From assembly GCF_011947265.1 (NCBI RefSeq), contig NZ_JAATHD010000008.1, positions 186,001 to 250,000 of the forward strand: a stretch of 64,000 bases of DNA. The letters run 5' to 3'. A program made the position numbers and the translations under genes. Within the stretch, counting starts at the first letter, position 1, and each line of letters opens with the position of its first letter. This document shows, piece after piece, positions 40,825 through 50,112 of the stretch. Under the pieces are notes generated by a model. The model did not search any database, was not told the origin of the DNA, and was given only the letters and a program-made list of their open reading frames with translations. The DNA comes from Paenibacillus sp. HB172176. Lineage in GTDB: Bacteria; Bacillota; Bacilli; Paenibacillales; Paenibacillaceae.

Positions 40825-42786
40825 TTACTCGTTTGGTGAAGCAACGACCGCATCCGCCGCATCCTTAATCAGCATATACATATCGCCTTTGGTCAAATTC
40901 GCCGGGTCGCTGATTAGAGCTAAAGTCTCTTCTGTCACAACGCCTTGCTCCAGCAGCTTATCCAGTGCCGCGTCTCGATTCCCTTCGCCATATAAACCAA
41001 GCTCCAGCGTATATGCCGCCGATTCCAGCGTAAGAGCTTCCTTCTCTGGTGCATTCATGCCGGCGATCGCCTTGTCCATAGCTTCAGCGAACGGAACGAG
41101 AGACGGATGAACCCTGCCCGCTCCCTTCAAGCTCTGGATGAACGACTTCGGATTGGCGGCGTCGTCAAGATGGAAGTCATTGCTATAGGCTCCCTGAGCG
41201 ATCCCCATTGAAACCGCCAATTTCAGACCTTCGTACTCTCCATGCGTAATAAAATCATAGGGCTCCAGGTACGCCGGATTAAGATCCATGCCCTGCTCTG
41301 TCAATCTGGCTTGCAAAAGGCGGATATAGGCTTCGGAGGAAGACAATTCATGAAGGCTGACTCCCTCTTCAATCGCGATCTTGACTGCGGCGCCTGCCGC
41401 TTGGCCCGTGGCCATGCCAAGCGGCACGACGCGCGCGCTTCCGGCCGCCAGGGAATCGAAGCTCGCCGAGCGTCCCACCACGAGCAAGCCATCCAGCCCT
41501 TGCGGAATCAGGCAGCGGAACGGCACGCCGTATTGCTTCGGAGCCATTAGCACCGTACCACGATCCGTCTTGGCAGCGGAGGTGCTTTGAATATCGACGG
41601 GATAAGAGCCGAAGGCGATATCATCCCAGTGTCGCCCTTGCTCCAGCAGATCCTGCGTGGACAGCCGGTATTCGCCTTGCAGATGGCGGGTTTCACGAAT
41701 ATACAACTCCGGCGCGAGCTCACCAAGCTCCACCGGCTCCAGCACCGGATAGATCTGCTTCATATAATCGAGCATCAACGGCAGCTCTTTGCGGGCGATA
41801 TCATACGCCTCCGCGATCGACTCGGAATTAAAAGGGTCCACTCCGAAAATTTGAATGGAATTCACCAGCATCGTCTCGTCATTCTGTCTTCCGAGATTCA
41901 AGCCTCTCGATCGGATGCGCTCGGGATTGGATGAAGGATAATCCCACATCTTGGCGAAGCCCCATGCGCTCTCGCTGTTCGCTCCGGTGCCGTCGCTGTC
42001 ATCCGAATTCAAGAAGCTCATAATCGCTTGCCATACCTCAGGCGTGACATTCGTTAATGTGAACACCGGCGTCACGGCCATTAGACGATCTGTATCGCCG
42101 ATATCCTCTCTTCCATATGTAAAGTCCGCACCTGCAGCCGCCGCAATGTCGCCATCCTGCGTCGCGTCTATAACCGCCTGTGCGTGAACCGCGCTCTTGG
42201 CGCCTTCCGCTGTGGTCAGAGTAACTCCCGCGACTCTCTTGCTGCCGCCCGTCTCATCGACAATCGGCTGAATAGCCGCCATGCCCAGCCGCACATCGAT
42301 ATTCGGCTCCACTGAAGCCATCGTATTGAAGGCATTCGCCGCCGTTACAATATCAAAGGAATCTCCTTCGATTCTATCAAACCATTCTTTGAACAAGCCC
42401 TTATTATAATAATCATTGCCGTCAGGCGTGCGGTTCATATCCAAACTGTTCAACCAGCCCAGCGTGAACAAGCCGCCAAGCACTTCTCTATTCTTGCCGT
42501 CTACCAGCAGCGTCTTCAGCCCGTTGCGCGCCCCCGATATCGCGGCCATAATGCCTTCCGGATCTGTGCCTACCACAACCAGATCATAGCTTTCCTCCAG
42601 AATCTCGGCTTGCGGAACCTCTTCAAGCACAGCCGCCGGAGGAAGTGTTTCTCCTGGCTTGCCAGCCGGAGCAAGGCTGTCATCTTTGTTCATATCGCCC
42701 ACATAATACAAACCTACCATTCCGATTAACAGGATGCCAAAAGCGATAAAAATCGTTAATTTACGGTCTTTCATTCTCTCACTCAA
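40825..42786 (-). CDS. Membrane-anchored FAD-dependent oxidoreductase (FAD_oxidored family)
   Basis: Large flavoprotein of 653 aa. A basic N-terminus and one membrane helix (near residues 11-29) predict an anchored enzyme with its body outside. After a Pro/Glu-rich linker, the FAD site reads DLVVVGTDPEGIMAAISGAR, so the middle glycine of GxGxxG is Asp. Further blocks are ETRHLQGEYRLSTQDLLE, PFRCLIPQGLDGLLVVGRSASFD and GMATGQAAGAA, all typical of the family. The last 150 residues resemble alpha-helical repeat/SLH-like segments. Transcribed alone with its own terminator. Substrate unknown; relatives oxidise or dehydrate sugars and other small molecules. Confidence 0.88.
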   Translation of the reverse strand: MSERMKDRKLTIFIAFGILLIGMVGLYYVGDMNKDDSLAPAGKPGETLPPAAVLEEVPQAEILEESYDLVVVGTDPEGIMAAISGARNGLKTLLVDGKNREVLGGLFTLGWLNSLDMNRTPDGNDYYNKGLFKEWFDRIEGDSFDIVTAANAFNTMASVEPNIDVRLGMAAIQPIVDETGGSKRVAGVTLTTAEGAKSAVHAQAVIDATQDGDIAAAAGADFTYGREDIGDTDRLMAVTPVFTLTNVTPEVWQAIMSFLNSDDSDGTGANSESAWGFAKMWDYPSSNPERIRSRGLNLGRQNDETMLVNSIQIFGVDPFNSESIAEAYDIARKELPLMLDYMKQIYPVLEPVELGELAPELYIRETRHLQGEYRLSTQDLLEQGRHWDDIAFGSYPVDIQSTSAAKTDRGTVLMAPKQYGVPFRCLIPQGLDGLLVVGRSASFDSLAAGSARVVPLGMATGQAAGAAVKIAIEEGVSLHELSSSEAYIRLLQARLTEQGMDLNPAYLEPYDFITHGEYEGLKLAVSMGIAQGAYSNDFHLDDAANPKSFIQSLKGAGRVHPSLVPFAEAMDKAIAGMNAPEKEALTLESAAYTLELGLYGEGNRDAALDKLLEQGVVTEETLALISDPANLTKGDMYMLIKDAADAVVASPNE

Positions 42787-42892
42787 GCCCCTTCTGCATT
42801 CACATCCATCTATTATATGCTAGAATCTATCATCTCTCAATGCGGGATGCGAGGCCGAGGTGAATTTCCAATAGATAGTCGGCAAACAATGC

Positions 42893-42933
42893 AAAAAAAT
42901 CCCCTGAAGAAAAATCGAGCTTCTCCAGGGGAT
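42893..42933 (-). terminator. Intrinsic terminator of prfC
   Basis: Minus strand: ATCCCCTGGAGAAG pairs with CTTCAGGGGAT (one mismatch) around a short loop, followed by seven T. It lies 12 bases after the prfC stop. Confidence 0.85.
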
Positions 42934-42944
42934 GCGATTCGTTC

Positions 42945-44531
42945 TCAGGGCGCCGTCTCCAAAAACTTCGAGGTTGGATTTTTCTCCATCGCCGTTCTCA
43001 TCGCATATTCGTTCTCGAACAGAACGACATAATTATCCTTCTTATCCTTGACGAGCGTCGTGTTGATTCGGAACTTCGAAGGATCAATCTTATCGTCCAC
43101 AATCCATCTCGCGAATTGGTAGGTCATGCGATGAAGCTGAATATCGACGCCGTATTCGGCCTTCATCCGATGCTCGAACACCTCGAATTGCAGATGCCCG
43201 ACCACGCCGAGAATCGTCTCGTCGAAGTTGCCGGTGGAATAGAACACCTGGATCGTGCCCTCCTCCGTCAACTGATCGAGCCCCTTCTGATATTGCTTAT
43301 GCTTCAGCGCGTTCTTCACCGTTACCTTCGCGAAAATCTCGGGCGAGAAGGTCGGCAATTCATCGAATACCACCTCGCCGCCTTGCGATAAGGAATCGCC
43401 AATACGGAATATGCCTGGATCGAACAGACCGATAATATCGCCGGGATATGCCGTCTCCACAATATCACGATCCTGCGCCAGAAACTGCTGCGGCTGCGAC
43501 AGCTTGATATCCTTGCGGTTGCGCACATGCTTCACGCTCATGCCGCGTTCGAATCGTCCCGAGCAGATGCGCAGGAAGGCAATGCGATCGCGATGCGCCG
43601 GGTTCATGTTCGCCTGGATTTTGAACACATAGCCCGTGAACTTCTCGTCGGTCGGATCGACGGGGCCTTCCGTGCTGTTTCTTGGCGCGGGCTTCGGAGC
43701 CAGCTCCAGGAAATTCTCCAGGAAGGTCTGCACGCCGAAGTTATTCACCGCGCTGCCGAAGAAGATCGGCGTCAGTTCGCCTGCCTGCACCTTCTCATAG
43801 TCGAACGGATCTCCCGCCACATCCAGCAGCTCGACTTCGGAGATGAGCTGATCGGTCAAATAATCACCCGCCATCTCGCGAATGACGGGATCATTGTAAT
43901 CGCTGACCTTCTTGACCTCGATCTTCGAATGATCATTGCCTTGGAACAGCTCGACCTGCGATTTCATGCGATCATAGACGCCGCAAAGCTCACGGCCCAT
44001 CCCGATCGGCCAGTTCATCGGAACCGAGCGAATGCCCAGCACCTCTTCCAGTTCTTCCATCAGCTCGAACGGACTTTTCCCTTCCCGATCCAGCTTGTTG
44101 ATGAACGTGAAGATTGGAATGCCGCGCTTCCGGCATACCTGGAACAGTTTGATCGTCTGCGCCTCGACGCCCTTGGCCACGTCAATCAGCATGACCGCGC
44201 TGTCCGCAGCGGTCAGCGTGCGGTACGTATCCTCTGAGAAATCCTGATGGCCCGGCGTATCCAGAATATTGACTCGATGCCCCAGATAGTCGAATTGCAT
44301 AACGGAGGAAGTGACGGAAATGCCGCGCTGCTTCTCGATTTCCATCCAGTCCGAGGTGGCGTGACGGCTTGCCTTCCGAGCCTTGACCGAGCCCGCAAGA
44401 CGAATAGCTCCCCCGAATAGGAGGAGCTTCTCGGTCAGGGTTGTCTTCCCCGCATCCGGATGAGAAATAATGGCGAACGTGCGTCTTCTGTCGACTTCCT
44501 GTTTGATTTCAGTGCTTAACGATTGATTCAT
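42945..44531 (-). CDS. prfC: Peptide chain release factor 3
   Basis: GTPase that recycles RF1/RF2 from the ribosome after termination (528 aa, normal). G1 is SHPDAGKT at residues 23-30, G3 DTPGHQDF and G4 NKLD; the RF3-typical GRFERGMSVKHVRNRKDIKL and FDPGIFRIGDSL blocks follow. RBS AAGGGAAGG precedes the ATG at 44531, which is preferred over an upstream frame from 44594. Lies 119 bases downstream of zwf with a long inverted repeat in the gap; ends in a strong terminator. Confidence 0.96.
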   Translation of the reverse strand: MNQSLSTEIKQEVDRRRTFAIISHPDAGKTTLTEKLLLFGGAIRLAGSVKARKASRHATSDWMEIEKQRGISVTSSVMQFDYLGHRVNILDTPGHQDFSEDTYRTLTAADSAVMLIDVAKGVEAQTIKLFQVCRKRGIPIFTFINKLDREGKSPFELMEELEEVLGIRSVPMNWPIGMGRELCGVYDRMKSQVELFQGNDHSKIEVKKVSDYNDPVIREMAGDYLTDQLISEVELLDVAGDPFDYEKVQAGELTPIFFGSAVNNFGVQTFLENFLELAPKPAPRNSTEGPVDPTDEKFTGYVFKIQANMNPAHRDRIAFLRICSGRFERGMSVKHVRNRKDIKLSQPQQFLAQDRDIVETAYPGDIIGLFDPGIFRIGDSLSQGGEVVFDELPTFSPEIFAKVTVKNALKHKQYQKGLDQLTEEGTIQVFYSTGNFDETILGVVGHLQFEVFEHRMKAEYGVDIQLHRMTYQFARWIVDDKIDPSKFRINTTLVKDKKDNYVVLFENEYAMRTAMEKNPTSKFLETAP

Positions 44532-44564
44532 GCTTGCCTTCCCTTCACTTGTGCAGGCTGTGCG

Positions 44565-44639
44565 ATCAGCGGCGCGGACATTCCCCGACTTCATTGATTC
44601 CTTGAAGCCGCAGCGCCTTGCAGCGACTGCGCCGCTGAT
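44565..44639. repeat. Long-range inverted repeat between zwf and prfC
   Basis: ATCAGCGGCGC (44565-44575) and GCGCCGCTGAT (44629-44639) are perfect 11-bp complements with a GC-rich 53-base loop that can fold further (GCCGCAGCGC region). It sits between the zwf stop and the prfC RBS and could be a terminator or processing structure. Confidence 0.55.
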
Positions 44640-44650
44640 TTCTCCCGCGC

Positions 44651-46207
44651 TTACTTTCTGCTGTTCGTGATCCAGATTACATTATCTTCCTCTTGTCCGT
44701 TAACCGGCCACCAGTGGAAGCCTTCCTTGTCAAGCAATTCGTTGGCCGCCTCCGGCCCCCATGAACCGGCAGCATAATGCTGAAGATCACTTGAATCTTC
44801 CTTCCAGGCCTTGGCGATGCGATCCACGAACGACCATGCATGGGAAACCTCGTCCCAACGCGTAAAATAAGTCGAGTCGCCGCGCGAAGCGTCATGAATA
44901 AGACGTTCGTAAGCTTCCGGCGTATTGATGCCGATCATGCAGCTCTGGCAAAATTCCATTGATACCGGCTGAACCTCATTATCCCCGCCCGGCTTCTTCG
45001 CATTAACCTTGATATAGATGCCCTCCATCGGATTGACGCGGATGACCAGCAAATTCGGGGCCAAATCATGGCGGTTAGCGAACAGCACGTTATTCGGCAT
45101 CCCTTTGAACTCAACGACGACCTCGGTCGTCTTCACGGGAAGACGCTTGCCCGTGCGAATATAGAACGGCACGCCTGCCCAGCGGAAATTATCTACAAAC
45201 ACCTTGGCCGCAAAATACGTCTCCGTCGTCGAATTCTCGTCAACGGAATCCTCCTCGCGATAGCCGGGAAGCTGCTTGCCTCCGGCATTGCCTTCCGAAT
45301 ATTGTCCGCGAACGACATGACTGCGAACCTCTTCGCTGTCCCCATAGCCTCTCAGCGAGCGCAGCACCTTGACCTTCTCGTCGCGAATATCCTCGCCATG
45401 CAGACGGCTCGGCGGCTCCATCGCTATCATCGTCAGCATCTGCAGCATATGGTTCTGGCCCATATCACGAAGCGCGCCGGATTTATCATAATAGCCCCCG
45501 CGCTCTTCCACGCCAACCGTCTCCGACAGCGTAATCTGCACATTGGCAATATGTTTGTTGTTCCACAATGGCTCGAAGAACGCATTGGCGAAACGGATGA
45601 CTTCGATATTCTGCACCATTTCCTTGCCCAGGTAATGATCAATCCGGAAAATTTCCTCTTCCTTAAAGACTTGGTTCAACTGCTCATTGAGCTTCTGAGC
45701 CGACGGAAGATCATAGCCGAACGGCTTCTCGATGACAAGACGATTCCAGCCGGAAGACTCCAGCATGCCTCCATCGCGAAGATTGAAGGAAACCGGTCCG
45801 AAGAGCGCCGGAGCCAGCGCCAGATAGAACAAGCGATTGCCCGGTATGTCGAATTTCTTGTCCAGCTCCGTCGACAGAGCGTTCAGCTCGCGGAAGCCGT
45901 CCACATTATTGATGTCGAGCGACATGTATTCGAAATGCTGGGAGAATCTTTCCCATAACTCAAGATCATCGACCTTGTAGCGGCAAAATTCGTTGATGGA
46001 ATCGTACAAATCCGAACGGAATTGCTCATTCGTGCGCGGGCGTCGCGCAAGGCCGACAACAGCGAAATGCTCGGAGAGCTTGCCCTCCTTATATAGGCTG
46101 AACAAAGCCGGGAACAGCTTGCGTCTCGCCAGATCTCCTGTTGCACCAAACAGATAATAAACTGCGCCTTCAGCAGAAATATGTTCTAAAGAATTAGTAT
46201 CAGTCAT
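44651..46207 (-). CDS. zwf: Glucose-6-phosphate 1-dehydrogenase
   Basis: First enzyme of the oxidative pentose phosphate pathway, making 6-phosphogluconolactone and NADPH (518 aa). The nucleotide site is YLFGATGDLARRKLFPALF near residues 18-36, the active site RIDHYLGKEMVQN, and substrate-binding RTGKRLPVK is present. The ATG at 46207 (MTDTNS) is taken; another at 46216 adds three residues, and neither has a strong RBS. No gnd or pgl is nearby. It could supply NADPH for the reductases of the window, a general inference. Confidence 0.95.
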   Translation of the reverse strand: MTDTNSLEHISAEGAVYYLFGATGDLARRKLFPALFSLYKEGKLSEHFAVVGLARRPRTNEQFRSDLYDSINEFCRYKVDDLELWERFSQHFEYMSLDINNVDGFRELNALSTELDKKFDIPGNRLFYLALAPALFGPVSFNLRDGGMLESSGWNRLVIEKPFGYDLPSAQKLNEQLNQVFKEEEIFRIDHYLGKEMVQNIEVIRFANAFFEPLWNNKHIANVQITLSETVGVEERGGYYDKSGALRDMGQNHMLQMLTMIAMEPPSRLHGEDIRDEKVKVLRSLRGYGDSEEVRSHVVRGQYSEGNAGGKQLPGYREEDSVDENSTTETYFAAKVFVDNFRWAGVPFYIRTGKRLPVKTTEVVVEFKGMPNNVLFANRHDLAPNLLVIRVNPMEGIYIKVNAKKPGGDNEVQPVSMEFCQSCMIGINTPEAYERLIHDASRGDSTYFTRWDEVSHAWSFVDRIAKAWKEDSSDLQHYAAGSWGPEAANELLDKEGFHWWPVNGQEEDNVIWITNSRK

Positions 46208-46367
46208 ATGCCCCATTCTTTCTTTTGTATTTTATTGTCACTTTATATCTGATTGCATGTTATGTAGTTTAGCATATTCAACCTTAATTCGCCATTGAAC
46301 CGACTATAAAAAATAATGATAAAAGCAGTAAATTCTTCTGATTAGAGCCCTTATAGCCCTTTTTGCG

Positions 46368-47231
46368 TCATTTCCCGTTCTCCCCGGTTTGATGAACGTC
46401 GCTGAAGTCGCCTGTAATGAACGGAACGCCGATTGTCATCTCCGTCAGATCATTCTCCGTATAATCATGGGCGGCTATTTGCAGATTAGCCCTTCTGCCG
46501 AAATCGAGCCCTTCTGAAGAAAGAAGCTTCGCGGAATTCATGGTAAGGCTTACGGTACCGTCGTCATCGTATCGCTCCAGCTCCTGTCCCAGCGACAGTC
46601 TTTTCAGCTCTTGCGTCGCATTTTCGTGCTCCGTAAAACCATGAACCTTGATTTTAACTGCAAAGTCAGGTTCTATCTCGCTAATGGTTGAAGAAACGCG
46701 GGAGGCCCATTGCTCCAGAGACCGCTCGGTAACCGTTGTGTTTTCCTTCGTTTCCAGCAAAACGAACAAGATCGCGCCTTCCTCGGTTTTCTCCGTCACC
46801 TGCAAGGTCAGGCTCCCTTCCACGCCGAATTCGCCGCCTGTCTCCCCAATCAACGTCGCCCCGTCGTTCTTGCTTAGTTTATCCAATGTCTGTCCCTTTG
46901 AATCCCTGAACAATGCCGTGGTCATTGCCGCTTGCTTCTCTGCGGACAGCTTCGGCACATCCCATCTCATCGTCCATGAGGAGCCTCGCGCTCCTCCATC
47001 GAGCACTTGATCGGTCCAGTTCCAAAGCTGCTCAAAATCATGCTGGAGCTTATCGCTGCTCGCGGTTACCGCTACACCGTTGCGATGCTGCTGCGCAGCA
47101 ATCAGGAGCAATGCGGCAAGAAGCAGCAGCGCTCCTCCTATACTGTATACATTTTTTCGGGAATAGGTTCTTCTTCGTGACTTGCGCTTCTGCTCATAGG
47201 GATTCAATTCAGACGGCTTGGGTATATACAT
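46368..47231 (-). CDS. YwmB-family TATA-box-binding-fold protein
   Basis: Membrane-anchored protein of 287 aa. A strongly basic cytoplasmic stretch (KRKSRRRTYSRKN) precedes one helix near residues 30-47; the remainder is extracytoplasmic and matches the YwmB family, which has a TBP-like fold but no known DNA role (WTMRWDVPKLSAEKQAAMTT; ANLQIAAHDYTENDLTEMTIG; IGVPFITGDFSDVH). GGAGGT stands about eight bases before the ATG at 47231. Family members often lie by wall-synthesis genes; function unknown. Confidence 0.8.
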   Translation of the reverse strand: MYIPKPSELNPYEQKRKSRRRTYSRKNVYSIGGALLLLAALLLIAAQQHRNGVAVTASSDKLQHDFEQLWNWTDQVLDGGARGSSWTMRWDVPKLSAEKQAAMTTALFRDSKGQTLDKLSKNDGATLIGETGGEFGVEGSLTLQVTEKTEEGAILFVLLETKENTTVTERSLEQWASRVSSTISEIEPDFAVKIKVHGFTEHENATQELKRLSLGQELERYDDDGTVSLTMNSAKLLSSEGLDFGRRANLQIAAHDYTENDLTEMTIGVPFITGDFSDVHQTGENGK

Positions 47232-47329
47232 GGAAACGCACCTCCATTGATGAAAGCATTCCGCACACATTCGCCCTGCCCCCCGAATAAGCTGGATAGA
47301 AACGATCATTGCAAAGGAGAATGACGAGA

Positions 47330-47593
47330 ATGGAACAGATCTATCCGTTAACCGAGCAGCGTATTCAGGCTTATGCAGGAATGAACGTTTGCGCCGTGTT
47401 GAAAACAGGCTTCAGGCAATTCGGATTACTCGAGCGTTGCTCGGGAGGCGCTGTCTATATGGGGGAAGCGGCCTCCACTACTAATTACGCGAAGAAACAG
47501 CAGATTCCTTCTTCCAAAATCAGCGCTGCAAGCGATAAAAATGTTGCAAAAATAGAGCTGAGCGACATCGCCTTCCTGCTCTTGCTCGTCTAA
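47330..47593 (+). CDS. Hypothetical small protein (YuzF-like region)
   Basis: Small protein of 87 aa. The N-terminal half (MEQIYPLTEQRIQAYAGMNV, then CAVLKTGFRQFGLLERCSGG) resembles a small beta-barrel segment found in short Paenibacillus proteins; the C-terminal half is low-complexity and polar, ending with hydrophobic FLLLLV. AAAGGAG lies ten bases upstream of the ATG. It is divergent from the ywmB-like gene. No function can be assigned. Confidence 0.55.
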   Translation: MEQIYPLTEQRIQAYAGMNVCAVLKTGFRQFGLLERCSGGAVYMGEAASTTNYAKKQQIPSSKISAASDKNVAKIELSDIAFLLLLV

Positions 47594-47735
47594 TCGACGA
47601 TCCATGCCAATTAGCGACAAAGCGCCGTCATGATATGTTTAAAAACAGCAGACTTCTCCCCTGCCATTCGCCAGCTTTCTCGGCTCGCGTGAAGTAAGCT
47701 GATTATAAACTTTTTTCGGGAAGGAGCGGATATTC

Positions 47736-48407
47736 GTGTACGGATATACGGGATCTATACGAGGCATTGCAAGCACTCAAGTCTACACCCCCGTCCAGCC
47801 GGTTACGAAATACGGCGCTTATCGAACCTCTGAAAGGGAAGAAGCCGAGCAATCCCGACAGCTCGAGCAGCGGGCCTGGGGCGTACAATATGCGAAAGCG
47901 GCGGAGAAGGCGGCAAATTGGATATCTCTGGCGAAGACGACGCAGAAGAAGCTTACTGGCATGCAGCAGGCGTTGGGGAGAGATAACGGTATTCGGAATG
48001 ATGATTCCTTACATGAACAGCTGCGCTCTCTTGCTGACATGCTGAACAATCTGGGCGATGCCTATCAAGGGCAAGCCTCCTCCATTAGAAGCGAAGTATG
48101 GGAATCGATCGAGCTCGCGCTCAGGCATCCCGCCATGGAAGCGAGTGGAATCGAGAGGGATGGGGATATGCGCTTTCAGTATCGTTCAACAGATGCGAAT
48201 TCGGATTCGCTGAGCAGAGGTCTGCTCGGATCGGAGGGGCTGCTGCAAAGCTTGAAGCATGCATTATCCTACGCCGAGCAGCGAAAAGCGATTGATCTGC
48301 TTCAGCTTCCGTTCCCCGCCGCCTATCCTTATGCGCTCTATTACGGAGGCATGTCGACCTATTGGCCGCTGCCGCTGCGGGGCGTCGTGCTGAACAAATA
48401 TTATTGA
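47736..48407 (+). CDS. Hypothetical protein, coiled and Tyr-rich
   Basis: Not recognised (223 aa). It starts at GTG with AAGGAG upstream. The N-terminus is rich in Tyr, Gly and Thr (MYGYTGSIRGIAS, then YTPVQPVTKYGAY). A charged helical centre (SEREEAEQSRQLEQRAWGVQ) and an amphipathic region near 75-120 follow, and the end is Tyr/Pro-rich (PAAYPYALYYGGMSTYWPLP). No signal or membrane helix. The Tyr-rich ends recall spore-coat or surface proteins, but that is only composition. Its stop overlaps the convergent moeA stop by seven bases. Confidence 0.65.
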   Translation: MYGYTGSIRGIASTQVYTPVQPVTKYGAYRTSEREEAEQSRQLEQRAWGVQYAKAAEKAANWISLAKTTQKKLTGMQQALGRDNGIRNDDSLHEQLRSLADMLNNLGDAYQGQASSIRSEVWESIELALRHPAMEASGIERDGDMRFQYRSTDANSDSLSRGLLGSEGLLQSLKHALSYAEQRKAIDLLQLPFPAAYPYALYYGGMSTYWPLPLRGVVLNKYY

Positions 48408-49885
48408 GGATTCGGCAGAAGAAGAACGTCGACCATCTCCCCGCTGCGAGCTCCCGCAGAGCCGGACGGAAGAACGACGAGACCGTCCGCTTGAGCGATG
48501 GACGCCATCATGCTTGACTTGGAGAAGGCGAGCGGATCGGCTGACAGCCTTCCGTCCTCCCGTTGAACAAGCCTTACGCGGATGAATCTGGCATGCGGAC
48601 TTCCCTTCGGAAAGTCGGAGGCCAATATCGCCTTGACCTTGCGCGGAAGAGGCTGACGTTCGCCTTGCAGCATTCGCAGCAGCGGTCTGACGAACAGCTC
48701 GAAGCCTACATAGCAAGCCCCCGGATTGCCGGAAAGCGACAGAAGCAGACCGCCATCCAGATAAGCCGCCGATGTCGGACTTCCCGGGCGCATGGACACG
48801 CGATTGAACAGCATACAGGAGGAGGACGCCTCGCTTGCGAATCTTCCGCCTCCATAAGTTCCATAAGCGCCCAGTTCCTCTCCGGCTGCCTCACTTGCTT
48901 CCTCGCTTGCGGTATGCTCCTCGTACGAGTCAAGTCCGCGAAGCAAGTCCGCCATCACATCATAGTCGCCTACAGATACCCCTCCGGTTGTGACGACCAA
49001 ATCCGCTGCACCCCATGCCCGGTTCAGTGCTGCCTCCACTGCCGACAGATCGTCAGGGAGCGTGCCGAGCAGCAACGCTTCGCCGCCGCTCTGCTCGATC
49101 ATCGCCGCAAGCATGGGACTGTTGCTGTCGCGAATTCGCCCGGGCTCGAGCGGGGCCTCCACCGGCAGCAGCTCGCTGCCGGTCGCGAACACCGCGACGC
49201 GCGGCCGGCGAAGCACCGGCACCTCAGCGTAGCCGAAGGTGCCGAACAGCGCGATATGGCCCGGCCGCAGCACGTCGCCGGCCTCCGCGATCAGGCTGCC
49301 GAGGCGGAATTCCTCGCCTCGGGGCGCCACGTTCTGGCCGGAGCCGGCGGGCGCTTTCACATGCACCGCCATCTCGCCACCGGCCAGAAGAGCCTCTGCG
49401 GTCTGCTCCAGCATGACGACCGCATCGGCTCCGGCAGGCACAGCCGCGCCCGTCATGATGCGCGCGGCCGTGCCCGGCTCGATCGTCGCGGAGGCGAGCC
49501 CGCCGGCCGCGATCGCGCTAACGACGCGCAGCGTCGCCGGCTGCTGCGGCGTCGCGCGCGCAGTGTCCGCCGCGCGCACGGCGTAGCCGTCGAGCCCCGC
49601 GCGCGCGAAGGGCGGCCAATCGCTCGTCGCGCGCAGCGGCTTCGCGAGGCGGCGGCCGCCGCACTTCGCCAGCGGCACGAGCTCGCTGGCGGGCAGCTTG
49701 TCCGCGGCGGCAAGTACGCGCCGCTGCGCTTCCTCCACAGAAATCGCGCGCCTTGCGAAGCGATTCTTCGCGCTGTTCCTCCCGGCCTTCTCATCGAATG
49801 CCGAGCCTTCTCTCCCCTTATCAGCCTCTGCTGCCTGCTCTTTGATCATTCCGCTCCTATCCAAATCCGTTCCGCTTTTGATCAT
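48401..49885 (-). CDS. moeA: Molybdopterin molybdotransferase with GC-rich segment and internal insertion
   Basis: Inserts molybdate into adenylylated molybdopterin (494 aa, longer than the usual 400-430). Family blocks are ISVEEAQRRVLAAA, ARAGLDGYAVRAADTA, GTAARIMTGAAVPAGADAVV, ATGSELL, VTTGGVSVGDYDVM and SLSGNPGACYVGFELFV. Extra parts are about 50 N-terminal residues of low complexity and a Glu/Ala/Ser/Gly-rich insertion of about 40 residues (after LLRGLDSYEE) in the MoCF domain. GGGAAGGGAAG precedes the ATG at 49885. Bases about 49130-49720 are far more GC-rich than the rest. It is divergent from mobB, a related function. Confidence 0.92.
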   Translation of the reverse strand: MIKSGTDLDRSGMIKEQAAEADKGREGSAFDEKAGRNSAKNRFARRAISVEEAQRRVLAAADKLPASELVPLAKCGGRRLAKPLRATSDWPPFARAGLDGYAVRAADTARATPQQPATLRVVSAIAAGGLASATIEPGTAARIMTGAAVPAGADAVVMLEQTAEALLAGGEMAVHVKAPAGSGQNVAPRGEEFRLGSLIAEAGDVLRPGHIALFGTFGYAEVPVLRRPRVAVFATGSELLPVEAPLEPGRIRDSNSPMLAAMIEQSGGEALLLGTLPDDLSAVEAALNRAWGAADLVVTTGGVSVGDYDVMADLLRGLDSYEEHTASEEASEAAGEELGAYGTYGGGRFASEASSSCMLFNRVSMRPGSPTSAAYLDGGLLLSLSGNPGACYVGFELFVRPLLRMLQGERQPLPRKVKAILASDFPKGSPHARFIRVRLVQREDGRLSADPLAFSKSSMMASIAQADGLVVLPSGSAGARSGEMVDVLLLPNPQ

Positions 49886-50112
49886 TTGCTTCCCTTCCCG
49901 TTTCTCTGCCGTCAACTCATCGTCCATCCGTTCCGTCTCTATCCTTCCAATGCTCCGCAGCCATCCATTCATTACTTTCGCTGATTCTTATCCGCACCAA
50001 GCTATTCCCCCATTGTACCATACGTTCATCCGCGAAAGCCGACTATTCTGCGAAGCATTTCCTTATGCTACAATGAGGTCATTCTATCTCAAAGAAAGCG
50101 GGTAATCGCGCC

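Noticed and set aside
44531..44594. Upstream start for prfC at 44594
   Set aside because: The added N-terminus is unrelated to RF3 proteins and an excellent RBS precedes the ATG at 44531.
48563..49984. 473-codon open frame on the plus strand opposite moeA
   Set aside because: Its length follows from the high GC of moeA; the composition is His/Arg-rich without any domain, while the minus strand encodes a clear MoeA.
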